This document shows, one piece after another, positions 44,398 through 53,920 of a stretch of DNA of 64,000 bases; within the stretch, counting starts at the first letter, position 1, and each line of letters begins with the position of its first letter. Source of the stretch: DATEOR01 sp963766725 (GTDB lineage Bacteria; Actinomycetota; Thermoleophilia; Gaiellales; Gaiellaceae); NCBI GenBank assembly GCA_963766725.1, contig CAVYBK010000004.1, positions 1 through 64,000 of the forward strand, given 5' to 3'. Both the position numbers and the translations under genes were made by a program. The notes beneath the pieces are model-generated. The model was given only the letters and a program-made list of their open reading frames with translations, made no database searches and was not told where the DNA came from.

Positions 44398-44433
44398 CAC
44401 GTCATCGTAGCCCTGTCGGCCCGAGGTACCGAG

Positions 44434-44979
44434 CTAGTCGAGCCCGAGCTCGTCCGCGTACGTATCCGCGTAGACGTCGCGCGCATGCAGGACCTCGTCC
44501 ACGTACTGACGGGTCTCGGGGAAGACGATCCCCTCGTCGTCCGCAAGCCACTCGTCCACGTTCGCCTGCCCTGCGTTGTAGGCGGCGAGCGCGAGTCTCA
44601 CGTCCCCGTACTTGTTCAGCAGGCGCCGGAGGTAGAACGCGCCGTAGCGCACGTTGATCTCGGGATCCCAGAGGTCCTCGACCTCGAACTGCGACCCGCC
44701 CGTGTGGAGCGCGATGCCCTTCGCGGTGTCCGGCAGGAGCTGCATGAGGCCGATCGCCCCCGACGACGACTTCGCGCTGGCGTCGAACTTGCTCTCCCGG
44801 TAGATGACCGCGGCCAGAAGCGCCGGGTCGAGGTCGTAGTTCTCGGCGTGGCCGGTGACGATGTGGTCGTACTCCAGGGGATAGCGCAGGCGGACATACC
44901 AGTCCGGCTCGGACTGGATGTAGGCGTAGGCTCCTCCCGCGGCCGCGAGAAGAAGGACAACGGCCAAGAGCACCCTCAT
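44434..44979 (-). CDS. Slt-type lytic murein transglycosylase
   Basis: A 181-aa exported enzyme with an N-terminal hydrophobic anchor (LLAVVLLLAAAGGAYAYI). The SLT domain has the catalytic Glu in AAVIYRESKFDA, SSSGAIGLMQLLPDTA, LALAAYNAG and FPETRQYVDEVL. It cuts glycan strands to 1,6-anhydromuramyl ends. The start overlaps the coaE stop by 4 bp. Confidence 0.92.
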   Translation of the reverse strand: MRVLLAVVLLLAAAGGAYAYIQSEPDWYVRLRYPLEYDHIVTGHAENYDLDPALLAAVIYRESKFDASAKSSSGAIGLMQLLPDTAKGIALHTGGSQFEVEDLWDPEINVRYGAFYLRRLLNKYGDVRLALAAYNAGQANVDEWLADDEGIVFPETRQYVDEVLHARDVYADTYADELGLD

Positions 44980-45560
44980 CGCACTTCGGAGCTCAGTCTG
45001 CCGACGACGTCGGCCACGAAAGCGTCGAGATCCTCGAGGGAGCCGTCGTTGACGAAGGAGAAATCGGCTCGCGCGAGCTTGTCCTCGTCGGAGAGGAGGC
45101 GCTGCTCGCGGTCCTGCATCGGCCTGAACTGGCGCGAGACGCGCACCTCCGGCGAAGCGGTGACGACCACGACGGCGTCGAAGCGCTCCTCCCCGCCGAC
45201 CTCGTAGAGAAGCGGCACCTCGGTGACGCAGACCGCCGGCGGGTCGGGCAGCTCGGCGAGCTTCTCGCGCCAGTGGAGGTAGGTCGCGACGACGCGCGGG
45301 TGCAGAAGCGCCTCGAGCCACTGGAGCTCACGGCGGTCCGCGAAGACGATGCGCGCCACTCCTTCCCGGTCGACGGCGCCGTCGGAGCCTACGAGCGACC
45401 CTCCCCACCGCTCGCGGACGGCGTCCTGCACCTCCGGATCGGAGCGCAGGAGCTCATGGACGATCTCGTCGCTCGAGATGACCGCCGCGCCGTGGCGGGC
45501 GAAGGCCTTGAGCGCCTCCGACTTGCCGGCTCCGATCCCTCCCGTGACGGCGACCGCCAC
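44976..45560 (-). CDS. coaE: Dephospho-CoA kinase
   Basis: P-loop kinase of 194 aa for the last step of CoA synthesis. VAVTGGIGAGKSEAL is the Walker A, DEIVHELL and HPRVVATYLHWRE follow, VTEVPLLYEVGGEERFDAVVVV carries the Asp/Glu pair, and the lid has RMQ-type SRQFRPMQDREQR. GTG 45560, 10 bp after the rpsA stop, fits the fold start; longer in-frame versions run back through the rpsA tail. Confidence 0.95.
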   Translation of the reverse strand: MAVAVTGGIGAGKSEALKAFARHGAAVISSDEIVHELLRSDPEVQDAVRERWGGSLVGSDGAVDREGVARIVFADRRELQWLEALLHPRVVATYLHWREKLAELPDPPAVCVTEVPLLYEVGGEERFDAVVVVTASPEVRVSRQFRPMQDREQRLLSDEDKLARADFSFVNDGSLEDLDAFVADVVGRLSSEVR

Positions 45561-45570
45561 GGGCTTGCGG

Positions 45571-46953
45571 CTAGGACTCGTCGCGGCTTGGCTCGTCGGG
45601 CTCGGCTTCGGGAACAGCCTCAGCCTCATCGGCCTCGGGCTCCGCGCTCGCCTCGAGCTCCTCTGGCTCGGCGGCAGCTTCGAGCTCGGCCGCAGCTTCG
45701 GGTTCGGCTGCAGCTTCGGGCTCGGCGGCAGCTTCCGCCTCCGCACTCGCCTCGAGCTCGGGCGCCTCCTCGGCCTGGTCCGAGAAGACCTCCTCGGAGA
45801 GCCCGAGGGCAGGTGCCTCGCCCTCGGCGTCGCCGTCGACGCGCTTGAGCGACAGGGAAAGGCGGCGGCGCTCCGCGTCCATCTCGATGATCCGGGCCTT
45901 GACCGTCTCGCCCTGGGTGACGACCTCGCGCGGGTTCTCGACGTGATGGTCCGCGAGCTCGGAGATGTGGACGAGACCCTCGACGCCCGGGACGACCTCG
46001 ATGAACGCGCCGAAGGTTACGACCTTCGTGACGCGGCCCTCGACGACGTCCCCCTGATCGTACGTGTCGACCACCTGCTGCCACGGGTCCGACTGGGTCT
46101 GCTTCAGGCCGAGAGAGATGCGCTGCCGCTCCCGGTCGATGTCGAGCACCTTGACCTCCACCTCCTGCCCGATCTCGAGCAGCTCGGACGGATGGTTGAC
46201 GTGGCTCCAGGAGAGCTCCGAGATGTGGATCAGGCCGTCGATCCCCTCGAGGTCGACGAACGCGCCGAAGTCGACGATGTTCGAGATCGTGCCCGTGACG
46301 ACGTCGCCGGGCGAGAGCCGGTCGAGGATCGCCTGGCGCATCTCCTTGCGCTCCTCCTCGAGCACGGCGCGCCGCGAGAGGACGACGTTGTTGCGGCTGC
46401 GATTGAGCTCGATCACCTTGCAGCGCAGGGTCTGGCCCATGAACTCGTCGAGATCCTGGACGCGCCGGATGTCCACGAGCGACGCGGGCAGGAAGCCGCG
46501 CACGCCGAGGTCGAGGATGAGGCCGCCCTTGACGACCTCGATGACCGTGCCTTCGACAGGCTCGCCGCTCTCGGCCGCCTCCTCGATGCGCTTCCACGCC
46601 ATCTCGAAGCGGGCGCGCTTCTTGGAGAGGATCAGCCGGCCCTCGGCGTCCTCCTTCGTCATGACGAGCGCGTCGATCTCGTCGCCGAGCTGCACCTCGT
46701 CGGCCGGGTTGACCGACCGGCGAATGGAGAGCTCCGAGACAGGGATGACCCCCTCGGACTTGTAGCCGATGTCGATCAAGACCTCGTCCTTGTCGACGCG
46801 AACGACCTTCCCGCGCACGACCTCGCCCTCGTTGATGATGGGGAAGGTCGAGTCGTAGTCCGGGATCAGCTCGCCGTCCGGACCTTGCGTCCAGACGTCG
46901 TCGTCAGACCTCTGCTGGTCTGCTTCTTCGGTAACCGTTTCGTTCTGAACCAT
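45571..46953 (-). CDS. rpsA: 30S ribosomal protein S1
   Basis: RNA-binding protein of 460 aa with four S1 OB-fold repeats, starting near residues 42 (GEVVRGKVVRVDKDEVLIDIG), 128, 212 (GDVVTGTISNIVDFGAFVDL) and 298 (GDVVEGRVTKVVTFGAFIEV), matching actinobacterial S1. The C-terminal 75 residues are an acidic Glu/Ala/Pro tail with repeated AAAEPEA units. ATG 46953 starts the homologous part; a perfect TATAAT lies 12 bp before it. Confidence 0.96.
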   Translation of the reverse strand: MVQNETVTEEADQQRSDDDVWTQGPDGELIPDYDSTFPIINEGEVVRGKVVRVDKDEVLIDIGYKSEGVIPVSELSIRRSVNPADEVQLGDEIDALVMTKEDAEGRLILSKKRARFEMAWKRIEEAAESGEPVEGTVIEVVKGGLILDLGVRGFLPASLVDIRRVQDLDEFMGQTLRCKVIELNRSRNNVVLSRRAVLEEERKEMRQAILDRLSPGDVVTGTISNIVDFGAFVDLEGIDGLIHISELSWSHVNHPSELLEIGQEVEVKVLDIDRERQRISLGLKQTQSDPWQQVVDTYDQGDVVEGRVTKVVTFGAFIEVVPGVEGLVHISELADHHVENPREVVTQGETVKARIIEMDAERRRLSLSLKRVDGDAEGEAPALGLSEEVFSDQAEEAPELEASAEAEAAAEPEAAAEPEAAAELEAAAEPEELEASAEPEADEAEAVPEAEPDEPSRDES

Positions 46954-46965
46954 AAGAAAGCGCGC

Positions 46966-46971
46966 ATTATA
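46966..46971 (-). promoter_or_regulatory. TATAAT -10 element of rpsA
   Basis: On the minus strand 46971-46966 reads TATAAT, the sigma-70 consensus, in a very GC-rich context. It ends 13 bp before the rpsA ATG, so transcription should begin about 6 nt before the start codon. The -35 region is poor (CCTGGG). A nearly leaderless rpsA mRNA is inferred. Confidence 0.55.
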
Positions 46972-46982
46972 GCTGGCATATC

Positions 46983-48010
46983 TTGAAGCCCAGGGACCTT
47001 CTGACACTGCTGGTGATCGGCGCCGTGGTCGTCATCGGCGGCTTCGCCGCAGCCGACGCGATACGCGGGAACCCGCGTCCTGAACGAACCTCGGCGCCGA
47101 CCATCCCCGTCCAGACGGCGCCGAGCCGGCTTCCTGGCCCGCAGCCACAGCCCGAAGCACCCCCCGGCTGGCCGGAAGGCGTCCTCGACGGAGCACTGAC
47201 CTTCACCGACGCGAAGACCTGCGATATCCGGGTCATCGGCCTCGCGGGTGGCCGCGAGCGGCCGGTTGCCCACTTCGGCAGCGACTGCTTCCTCTGGGCA
47301 CCGCCGGTCGGGCTCGCGGGTCGCCTACGGGCTCGGCGCCAGCTCCGCAGGACGGCCTCCATCCCTTCCGTATCGCTGACCTCGCGCTGCCGAACCAAGA
47401 GCTCGGCGGCTATCGCGCGCTCTTCGGCGTCGTCATCTGGGTCGGACGACGCGCAGCGTGTGGCCTGGTGCGGGCGAAGTCGCATCGGCTTCGACCTGGA
47501 GATCGGCGGGCCGGCGACGCGCCTGCCGCGTTGCCCGGTCGCCTACACGCGGGACGACGAGGTCGCGTATGCGGTCGGCAATCAAGGTCCTCGTCGGCGA
47601 CCGGCCGGTCTTCACGGCGGACGGCGGCATCACATACGCGAAGTTCGGGTCCGACGGATCGCTCGCGGTCGTCGTCGACGGAGAAGAAGCTCGAGCGCTG
47701 GGACGGAAGCTCCCTCACGACGACGAAGATCCCACCCGGCTTCCAGGGCATCACTCCAATTCTTCGTGCAGACAACTGTGCCGCGCTCTTGCCCATCCGC
47801 CAGGCCGTCCAGCTCATCGACCTCGGCTGCAAGCCCGGACTGACCAACCGTCTCGTTCGCGGGGGACACCGCCGCCTGGTCCCCGGACGGGACCTGGGTC
47901 GCGACCTCGAACGGCGTCGAGATCGAGTTCCACCGCGTCGTCGGAGTCGCGATTGGACATCACCTGGCCGGCGGCAGCCGCAGCAGATGGCCTGGCGTCC
48001 GAACCCCTAG
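46983..48010 (+). pseudogene. TolB-like membrane-anchored propeller protein, frame broken eight times
   Basis: No single frame covers this gene, but a continuous 339-aa protein is recovered by dropping one base at about 47313, 47351, 47441, 47583, 47686, 47845, 47945 and 47989. It starts at TTG 46983 with a membrane anchor (LLTLLVIGAVVVIGGFAAADAI) and a Pro-rich linker, then GLHPFRIADLALPNQE, RVAWCGRSRIGFDLEI, KVLVGDRPVFTADGG, DNCAALLPIRQAVQLIDLG and TAAWSPDGTWVATSNG, ending ADAWRPNP. The blade-like WSPDGTWVA pieces fit a TolB/WD40 propeller. All breaks are single extra bases, so sequence error or very recent decay are both possible. Confidence 0.6.
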
Positions 48011-48059
48011 GCCGGTTCCGCAAACCGAGGCCCGACGCACGCCGGTAGCTTCGGGAGCG

Positions 48060-48693
48060 ATGCAGACGCGGCGCCCCTCGTTCCTCGCCCTGCTCGCGGC
48101 GCTCGCCGCCTCGGCTTGCGGCGGTGGCGGAAGAGCCACGAGCACGAGCATGGCGCCGCCGCTCAGTCACGGTCACGGGCGGCAGCGGCCGCTTCGCCGG
48201 CGGCGAGCTCGACCCGCCGCAGCCGACACCAGACTTCACCCTCACCGACCAGTCGGGCCAGAAGGTGAGCATGGCCGACCAGCGCGGGAAGCTCGTTCTC
48301 CTCACCTTCCTCTACACCAACTGCCCGGACGTCTGCCCGCTCATCACGCAGAACCTGAACCAGGCCTTGCAGATGCTCGGCACGAAGCGCGACGACGTGC
48401 GCGTGCTCGCCGTCAGCGTGGATCCCGAGGGCGACACGCCGAAGGCCGTCGACAAGTACGCGAAGACGCATCACCTCCTGCCCGAGTTCCACTACCTGAT
48501 CGGCTCGCGGGACGAGCTGACCCAGGTCTGGAAGGCCTACGACGTCGCGGCGGTGGCGAGCGACCCCGAGCTCGTCGACCACACCGCCTACACGATGCTC
48601 GTCGACCGCTCGGGCGAGGGCCGCGTCATCTACGACGCAAGCGTGAAGGCCAAGGACGTCGTCCACGACGTCGACGAGCTGCTCTCCTCTTAG
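48060..48693 (+). CDS. SCO1/SenC copper-chaperone-type lipoprotein, frame broken once
   Basis: About 210 aa after repair. The N-terminal lipobox is LAASAC (Cys near residue 20). After one extra base near 48165 is dropped, the thioredoxin-like SCO domain runs: PDFTLTDQSGQKVSMAD, LLTFLYTNCPDVCPLIT with the copper-binding CxxxC, VLAVSVDPEGDTP, and the third ligand His in ELVDHTAYT. SCO proteins deliver copper to the CuA centre of cytochrome oxidase or act in redox defence. The N-terminal linker frame is uncertain. It is 49 bp after the propeller gene. Confidence 0.87.
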
Positions 48694-48738
48694 GCCGCCG
48701 CAAGGCGGCGGCGAGGCCGGGCTTGCACCCGGCCTCGC
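48694..48738 (+). terminator. Two tandem hairpins after the SCO1 gene
   Basis: GCCGCC/GGCGGC (48694-48709, loop GCAA) is followed by a perfect 11-bp stem GCGAGGCCGGG/CCCGGCCTCGC (48711-48738, loop CTTGCA) and a T-rich run TCGTTCCTTCG. It separates the convergent SCO1 and nucleotidase genes and could act in both directions. Confidence 0.6.
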
Positions 48739-48762
48739 TCGTTCCTTCGTATCGCCTTCGGT

Positions 48763-50474
48763 CTACGGGACGCGCGTGATGCGGTTCTGCGGCCCCGGGC
48801 CGACCGGGGAGTTGTGCATGAAGTAGTTGACCAGGGCGTCGAGATCGATCTCGCCGCCGAGCGGGTCGGTTCCCTCGTTGAAGACGGTGAACCCGTCGCC
48901 GCCGCTCGCGAGGAAGTTGTTCATCGCTACGCGGTAGGTCGCGGTCTTGTCCACAGCGACGCCGTCGATCTTCACGGAGCCGTCGATCACGTGCGGCGCC
49001 TGCGGTCGGCGACCACGTGTACGCGAACCCGTTCGACACCTGCAGGATCCCGTTGGCGCCCGTGAACTGCTGCTCGAGCAGCCGGTAGATCATGTCGCCG
49101 GTCATGGTCTTCACCGTCATGACGTTGTTGAACGGCTGCACGGTGAAGAGCTGGTTGTAGGTGACCGGCGCCGGGCTCGCCGCCGTGCAGGGCTGACTGC
49201 AGGGCAGATCGGCTCTGATGCCGCCCGGATTCATGAAGGCGACGACCGCACCACCGAAGTCGGTCGGCGAGGTGGACGCCAGCTGTGCGTCGGCGATCAC
49301 GTCTCCGAGCGCGGACTCGCCGGCCGCGTTGTTCGTCTTCGTCATGTCCGCCGACTGCGAGCCGACGACGCGGTTGGCGATCGGGCCCGAGAGGGCGTCG
49401 TACTTGTTGATGATCGCCGTCTCCGCCGCGTCCTTGGCGACGTCACGCGTGACGATCACGTTGTGCGCGGTCGCGCTTGACGATGTCCTTCGTCTGCTGG
49501 TCGATGCGGAGATCGATGTCCGTGATCAGCCGGCCGAACGAGGATGCGCTCGTGACGAGCTTCCCGTTGATGTGACAGATGTACGGCTGATGCGTGTGCG
49601 CCGAGATGACGACGTCCACCTGCGAGCTCAGCCCGTTCACGATCGGGACGATGTCGCCGCTGAAGTTGTCGCAGCGGTCGGAGTCCTGGTACCCGAGCGG
49701 GAAGGGCCCGTTCTGGAAGCCGCCCTGATGGATGAGGACGACGAACGCGCGCACACCCTGCTCAGCCCGCAGCTTGGCGACGAGGTCGTTGATGGTCGGA
49801 ACCTCGGGCCGGAACTCGAGCCCCGCAACGCCGGCAGGCGTCACGATCAGCGGCGTGCCTTCGAGCGTGAGGCCGATGAACGCGATCTTCGCGTTGCCGA
49901 CCTTGTGGATCTCGTAGGGCGGCAGAATCGTGTTCTCCGTGTGCTCGTAGAACACATTGGCGGCGAGATACTGGAAGAGCGAGCCGCCGAAGGGCGTCCC
50001 GTCCTGGCAGCCGTCCACCGGATGGCAGCCGTTGCCGCCGAGCTGGTTTCCGAACTGCATGCGCAGGAGCTCGTCGATGCCCTCGTCGAACTCGTGGTTG
50101 CCGACGCCGGTGACGTCGAGACCGAGAGCGTTCATCGCCTCGATCGTCGGCTCGTCGTGGAAGAGCCCCGAGATCAGCGGGCTCGCGCCGATGATGTCGC
50201 CCGCCCCAACCGTGATCGTGTTCGGGTTGGTCGTGCGCAGGCTCTTGATCCAGGTTGCGAGGTACTCCACGCCGCCCGCGTTGACGGTCTGCCCGCCGGG
50301 CCCCGTGGCGATCCTCCCGGACGACCCCGCCGGCGGCTGCAGGTTGCCGTGGAAGTCGTTGATCGCAAGTAGCTGGACAAATGTGTCCTTCGCCTTGGCC
50401 GGTGCGCCGAATGCTGTCGGCGCGAGGGCAAGGACGAAGACCACAAGCGCGCAGAGCGCGACAAGGCGTTTCAT
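48763..50474 (-). CDS. Secreted 5'-nucleotidase/2',3'-cyclic phosphodiesterase (UshA type), frame broken twice
   Basis: About 569 aa after repair. Signal peptide 1-23 (FGA-P). The metallophosphatase domain has LLAINDFHGNL, VGAGDIIGASPLI, GVGNHEFDEG, VVLIHQGG and ISAHTHQPY. The C-terminal 5-nucleotidase domain has GESALGDVIADAQL, AFMNPGGIRADL, FNNVMTVKTMTG and VAMNNFLASGGDGFTVF. One extra base each near 49475 and 49006 must be dropped. It releases phosphate from extracellular nucleotides. Confidence 0.9.
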
Positions 50475-50556
50475 GTGTACCTCTCCCCTCAGTCGGATAC
50501 GCGCGCGATCCTAACCCCGTCGGACTGCGATTGAAAGCCTGCGAGTTTCGAGCTGG

Positions 50557-53121
50557 TTAGGACTTGGCTTCGTTCCAGTCGTCGCCGACCCCGACGTCGA
50601 CGGCGAGCGGCGGATCGAGCGGGTAGGCGCCGCACATCTCCTCGCGCAGGATGTCCTTGATCGCCGAGATCTCGACGTCCGGCGCCTCGACGAGGAGCTC
50701 GTCGTGGACCTGGAGCACGAGCCGCGAGGAGCGCCCCTCCTCGCGCAGCCGCAGGTGGATCGCGACCATCGCCTTCTTGATGATGTCGGCCGCCGTGCCC
50801 TGCATGACGAAGTTGACCGCGAGCCGCTCGCCGAGGGAGCGGGTCTGGCGATTCGAGGCCTTGAGCTCCGGAACCGGGCGGCGGCGCCCGAAGAGGCTCG
50901 TCGCGTACCCCTCCTCCGTGCAGCGCTCGATCGTCCGCTGGATGAAGTCCTGGACGAGCGGGAAGCGGGCGAGATACGTATCGATGTACTCCTGGGCCTG
51001 TTCCCGCGGGATCTCGAGGTTCTCGGAGAGCCCGAAGGCCGAGATGCCGTAGATGATCCCGAAGTTCACCATCTTGGCCACGTTGCGCTCGTCCTTCGTC
51101 AGCTCGGCGCGTTCCTTGCCGAGCACCTCGGCGGCCGTCGCCGCGTGGATGTCCTCGCCCTGGGCGAAGGCCTCGCGGAGCTTCGGCTCGCCGGAGACGT
51201 GGGCGAGGATGCGCAGCTCGACCTGGGAGTAGTCCGCCGAGACGAGACGGTGACCGGGCTCGGTGACGAAGGCGCTTCTGATCTCGCGCCCGAGCTCGGT
51301 GCGGATGGGTATCGCCTGCAGGTTCGGATTCGTCGTCGAGAGCCGGCCGGTGGAGGCGACGGCCTGGTTGAAGGTCGTGTGCAGGCGGCCGTCGTCCGGC
51401 GAGATCAGCTCGGGCAGCGGTCCGAGATACGTGTTCAGAAGCTTCGAGTACTCGCGCCATTCCTCGATCACCGCCACGATCTCGTGCTCGCCTCGGATCG
51501 AGCGGAGCACGCGTGAGTCCGTCGAGTAGCCGGTCTTGCCCTTGCGGCCCGCGGTCAGGCCCAGCACCTCGAAGAGGATGCGCGCCACCTGCTGCGTCGA
51601 GCCGAGCATGAACTCCTCGCCGGCGAGCTCGTGCGCCCGCGTCTCGAGCTCCTCCAGGCGGTCGGCGAGTCGCGCCGTGATCTCGCCCATGCGGTACGTG
51701 TCGATCTTCACGCCCGCGTCCTCCATCCCGGCGAGCACCTCGGTGAGCGGCAGCTCGATCTCGCGGTAGAGCGGGTCGAGGCTCCGTTCCGAGATGCGCT
51801 GCCGCATCGGGCCGGCGAGGCGGAGCGACGCCGCGGCGTGGCGCACGAGCGCCGCGGTGTCCTCCTCCGCGGGAGGCTCGGGCTGGAGCTCGATCCCGTA
51901 CTCGGCGGCCAGGTCGTCGAGCGCGTAGGTCGCCCGGCCCGGCTCGATCAGGTACGCCATGAGGAGCGTGTCGTCGACGACGTCGAGCCGGAGCGGCTTG
52001 GCGTCGTGCGCGACGAGGTCGGCCTCGCGAAGCGCGGAGGCGGTCTCCGGCGTCCACGCGGCGACGACGACCTCCTCCTGGGCGATCGCCACGCGCCCGT
52101 CCTCGACGGCGATCCCGGCCTCCCCGGACGGCGGCGACACATCCCCCTCGCGCCAGGGGACGGCAACGCCTTCGAGCTTCATCGGCGCCGCAGGGAGGGC
52201 CTCGTCGATCACGTCCACGCGCTGGAGCAGGTTGCGGAACTCGTACTGCCTGAACATCTCCTTGAGACGAGAGCGGTCCGGCGGGTTGAGGACGAGCTCC
52301 GCGGGATCGCAGTCGAGCTGCAGGTCTCGGCGCATCGTCGCGAGCTCCTTGGACGACCTCGCCTGCTCGGCGTGCTCGCGGAGGGCGCGGCCGCGCGCCG
52401 GAGAGAGGTCGTCCACGTGCTCGAGCACGCCCTCGAGGGAGCCGTACTGCGCGACCAGCTGGCCGGCTGTCTTGTCCCCGATGCCCGGAACTCCCGGGAT
52501 GTTGTCGGACGTGTCGCCCTTGAGCCCGATGAAGTCGGGAACCTGCTCCGGAGTGACGCCGTAGCGCGCGAAGACGCGCTCGGGCGTGTACACGTGCACG
52601 TCCGCGACCCCCCGCGGCGTCATCATCAGGGAGACGTTGTCGCTGACGAGCTGGAACGCGTCGCGATCCGTCGAGACGACGGTGGTCTTGACCCCGGCCT
52701 CGTCGGCCCGCGCGGCGAGCGTGGCGATGACGTCGTCGGCCTCCCAGCCCTCGAACTCGAGGTTCCGGTAGCCGAACGCCTCGACGATCGGGCGGAAATG
52801 CGGGAACTGCTCGGAGAGGAGGTCCGGCATCGGCCGGCGATCGACCTTGTACTCAGGATCCAGCTCCTTGCGGTGGGTGGCGCGGGTGTCCCAGGCGACC
52901 GCGACGCCCTTCGGGCGGTAGTCGGCGAGGAGCTTGAAGAGCATGTTCGTGAACCCGAGGAGGGCGTTCGTCGGGAAGCCTTCGCTCGTCGCGAGCTCCT
53001 CCGGCAGTGCGTAGTACGCGCGGTAGGCGAGGTTGTTTCCGTCGACGAGGAAGAGCTCGGAGTCGCGTGCGGGGCCGTCGTCGAGCTGGAGCTCAGCTCC
53101 TGTCAGCGTCTTGGGTGACAC
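50557..53121 (-). CDS. polA: DNA polymerase I
   Basis: A 854-aa repair polymerase. The N-terminal 5'-3' exonuclease has FLVDGNNLAYRAYYA, WDTRATHRKELDPEYK, FEGWEADDVIAT, VSTDRDAFQLV and PDFIGLKGDTSDNIPGVPGIGDKTA. The central 3'-5' exonuclease-like domain lacks the first DxE motif and is probably inactive. The polymerase domain has TGRLSTTNPNLQAIPIR, VSADYSQVELRILAH (motif A), the O-helix region RNVAKMVNFGIIYG and LQVHDELLVE (motif C). GTG/ATG start at 53121, 21 bp after livF. Confidence 0.97.
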   Translation of the reverse strand: MSPKTLTGAELQLDDGPARDSELFLVDGNNLAYRAYYALPEELATSEGFPTNALLGFTNMLFKLLADYRPKGVAVAWDTRATHRKELDPEYKVDRRPMPDLLSEQFPHFRPIVEAFGYRNLEFEGWEADDVIATLAARADEAGVKTTVVSTDRDAFQLVSDNVSLMMTPRGVADVHVYTPERVFARYGVTPEQVPDFIGLKGDTSDNIPGVPGIGDKTAGQLVAQYGSLEGVLEHVDDLSPARGRALREHAEQARSSKELATMRRDLQLDCDPAELVLNPPDRSRLKEMFRQYEFRNLLQRVDVIDEALPAAPMKLEGVAVPWREGDVSPPSGEAGIAVEDGRVAIAQEEVVVAAWTPETASALREADLVAHDAKPLRLDVVDDTLLMAYLIEPGRATYALDDLAAEYGIELQPEPPAEEDTAALVRHAAASLRLAGPMRQRISERSLDPLYREIELPLTEVLAGMEDAGVKIDTYRMGEITARLADRLEELETRAHELAGEEFMLGSTQQVARILFEVLGLTAGRKGKTGYSTDSRVLRSIRGEHEIVAVIEEWREYSKLLNTYLGPLPELISPDDGRLHTTFNQAVASTGRLSTTNPNLQAIPIRTELGREIRSAFVTEPGHRLVSADYSQVELRILAHVSGEPKLREAFAQGEDIHAATAAEVLGKERAELTKDERNVAKMVNFGIIYGISAFGLSENLEIPREQAQEYIDTYLARFPLVQDFIQRTIERCTEEGYATSLFGRRRPVPELKASNRQTRSLGERLAVNFVMQGTAADIIKKAMVAIHLRLREEGRSSRLVLQVHDELLVEAPDVEISAIKDILREEMCGAYPLDPPLAVDVGVGDDWNEAKS

Positions 53122-53142
53122 ACCTCCACCTTAAACGCTGGG

Positions 53143-53920
53143 TTACTCCTCTCCGAGATACGTCTTTCGGACTTGCTCGTTGTCGCGCAGGGCCTTCGCG
53201 TCGTCGGCGAGCGCGACGTGGCCGGTCTCGAGCACGTAGCCGCGGGCGGCCGTGTCGAGCGCCATGAGTGCGTTCTGCTCGACGAGGAGGATCGGCGTCC
53301 CCTGCGCGTTGATCTCCCGGATGATCTCGAAGATCTTCTCGACGAAGATCGGAGCGAGGCCCATCGAGGGCTCGTCGAGGAGGAGGAGCTTCGGGCGCGC
53401 CATGAGCGCGCGGCCCATGGCGAGCATCTGCTGCTCGCCTCCGGACATCGTCCCGGCCTTCTGCTGCAGGCGCTCCTTGAGGCGCGGGAAGAGCGAGTAG
53501 ACGCGCTCGAGGTCCTCCTGGATCTCGGGGCCCTTCTGGCGCTGGTAGGCGCCCATCTCGAGGTTCTCGAGGACGCTCATGCGCGGGAAGATCCGTCGTC
53601 CCTCCGGCGACTGCGAGATGCCCATCTGCACGATGTCGTGCGGCGCGGTGTCGGTGATGTCGGTCCCCTGGAAGATGATCCGCCCTTCGCGCGGGTGGTT
53701 GAGGCCGTTGATCGAGCGCAGCGTCGTCGACTTGCCGGCTCCGTTCGCGCCGATCAGGGTCACGATCTCGCCGGCCTTCACCTCGAGCGAGACACCCTTG
53801 AGCGCGTGGATCGTCCCGTAGTACGTGTGGATTGCGTCCAGCTTGAGGATGACGCCCTCGCCCGTCGGCGACGCGAGCGGGCTCCTTCCCGTTGCCGTCC
53901 TTCTGCCAGGGGAGCTTCAT
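53143..53920 (-). CDS. livF: Branched-chain amino acid ABC transporter ATPase LivF, frame broken once
   Basis: About 258 aa. The intact frame gives Walker A LIGANGAGKSTTL, SPEGRRIFPRMSVLENLEMGAY, signature MSGGEQQMLAMGRAL and Walker B LLLLDEPSMGLAP. The family start (LKLDAIHTYYGTIHALKGVSLEV) lies upstream in another frame and joins the ATG at 53920 if one base near 53878 is dropped. That ATG overlaps the livG stop by 4 bp (ATGA), which supports it. Last gene of the liv operon. Confidence 0.93.

Noticed and set aside
45349..46986. A 545-codon plus-strand frame antisense to rpsA with Gly/Leu/Phe repeats
   Set aside because: The repeats are the reverse complement of the Glu/Ala-rich S1 tail; no start signal or family match.
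46983..48010. Programmed +1 frameshifting as explanation of the eight breaks
   Set aside because: The contexts share no codon, stop or slippery pattern, and eight programmed shifts in one gene has no precedent I know of.
48124..48180. A His-rich stretch (SHEHEHG) in a third frame of the SCO1 linker
   Set aside because: Using it would need shifts of a different kind from all others in the window; too weak to rely on.
51631..53118. A 495-codon plus-strand frame antisense to polA
   Set aside because: Shadow frame; polA motifs are continuous on the minus strand.
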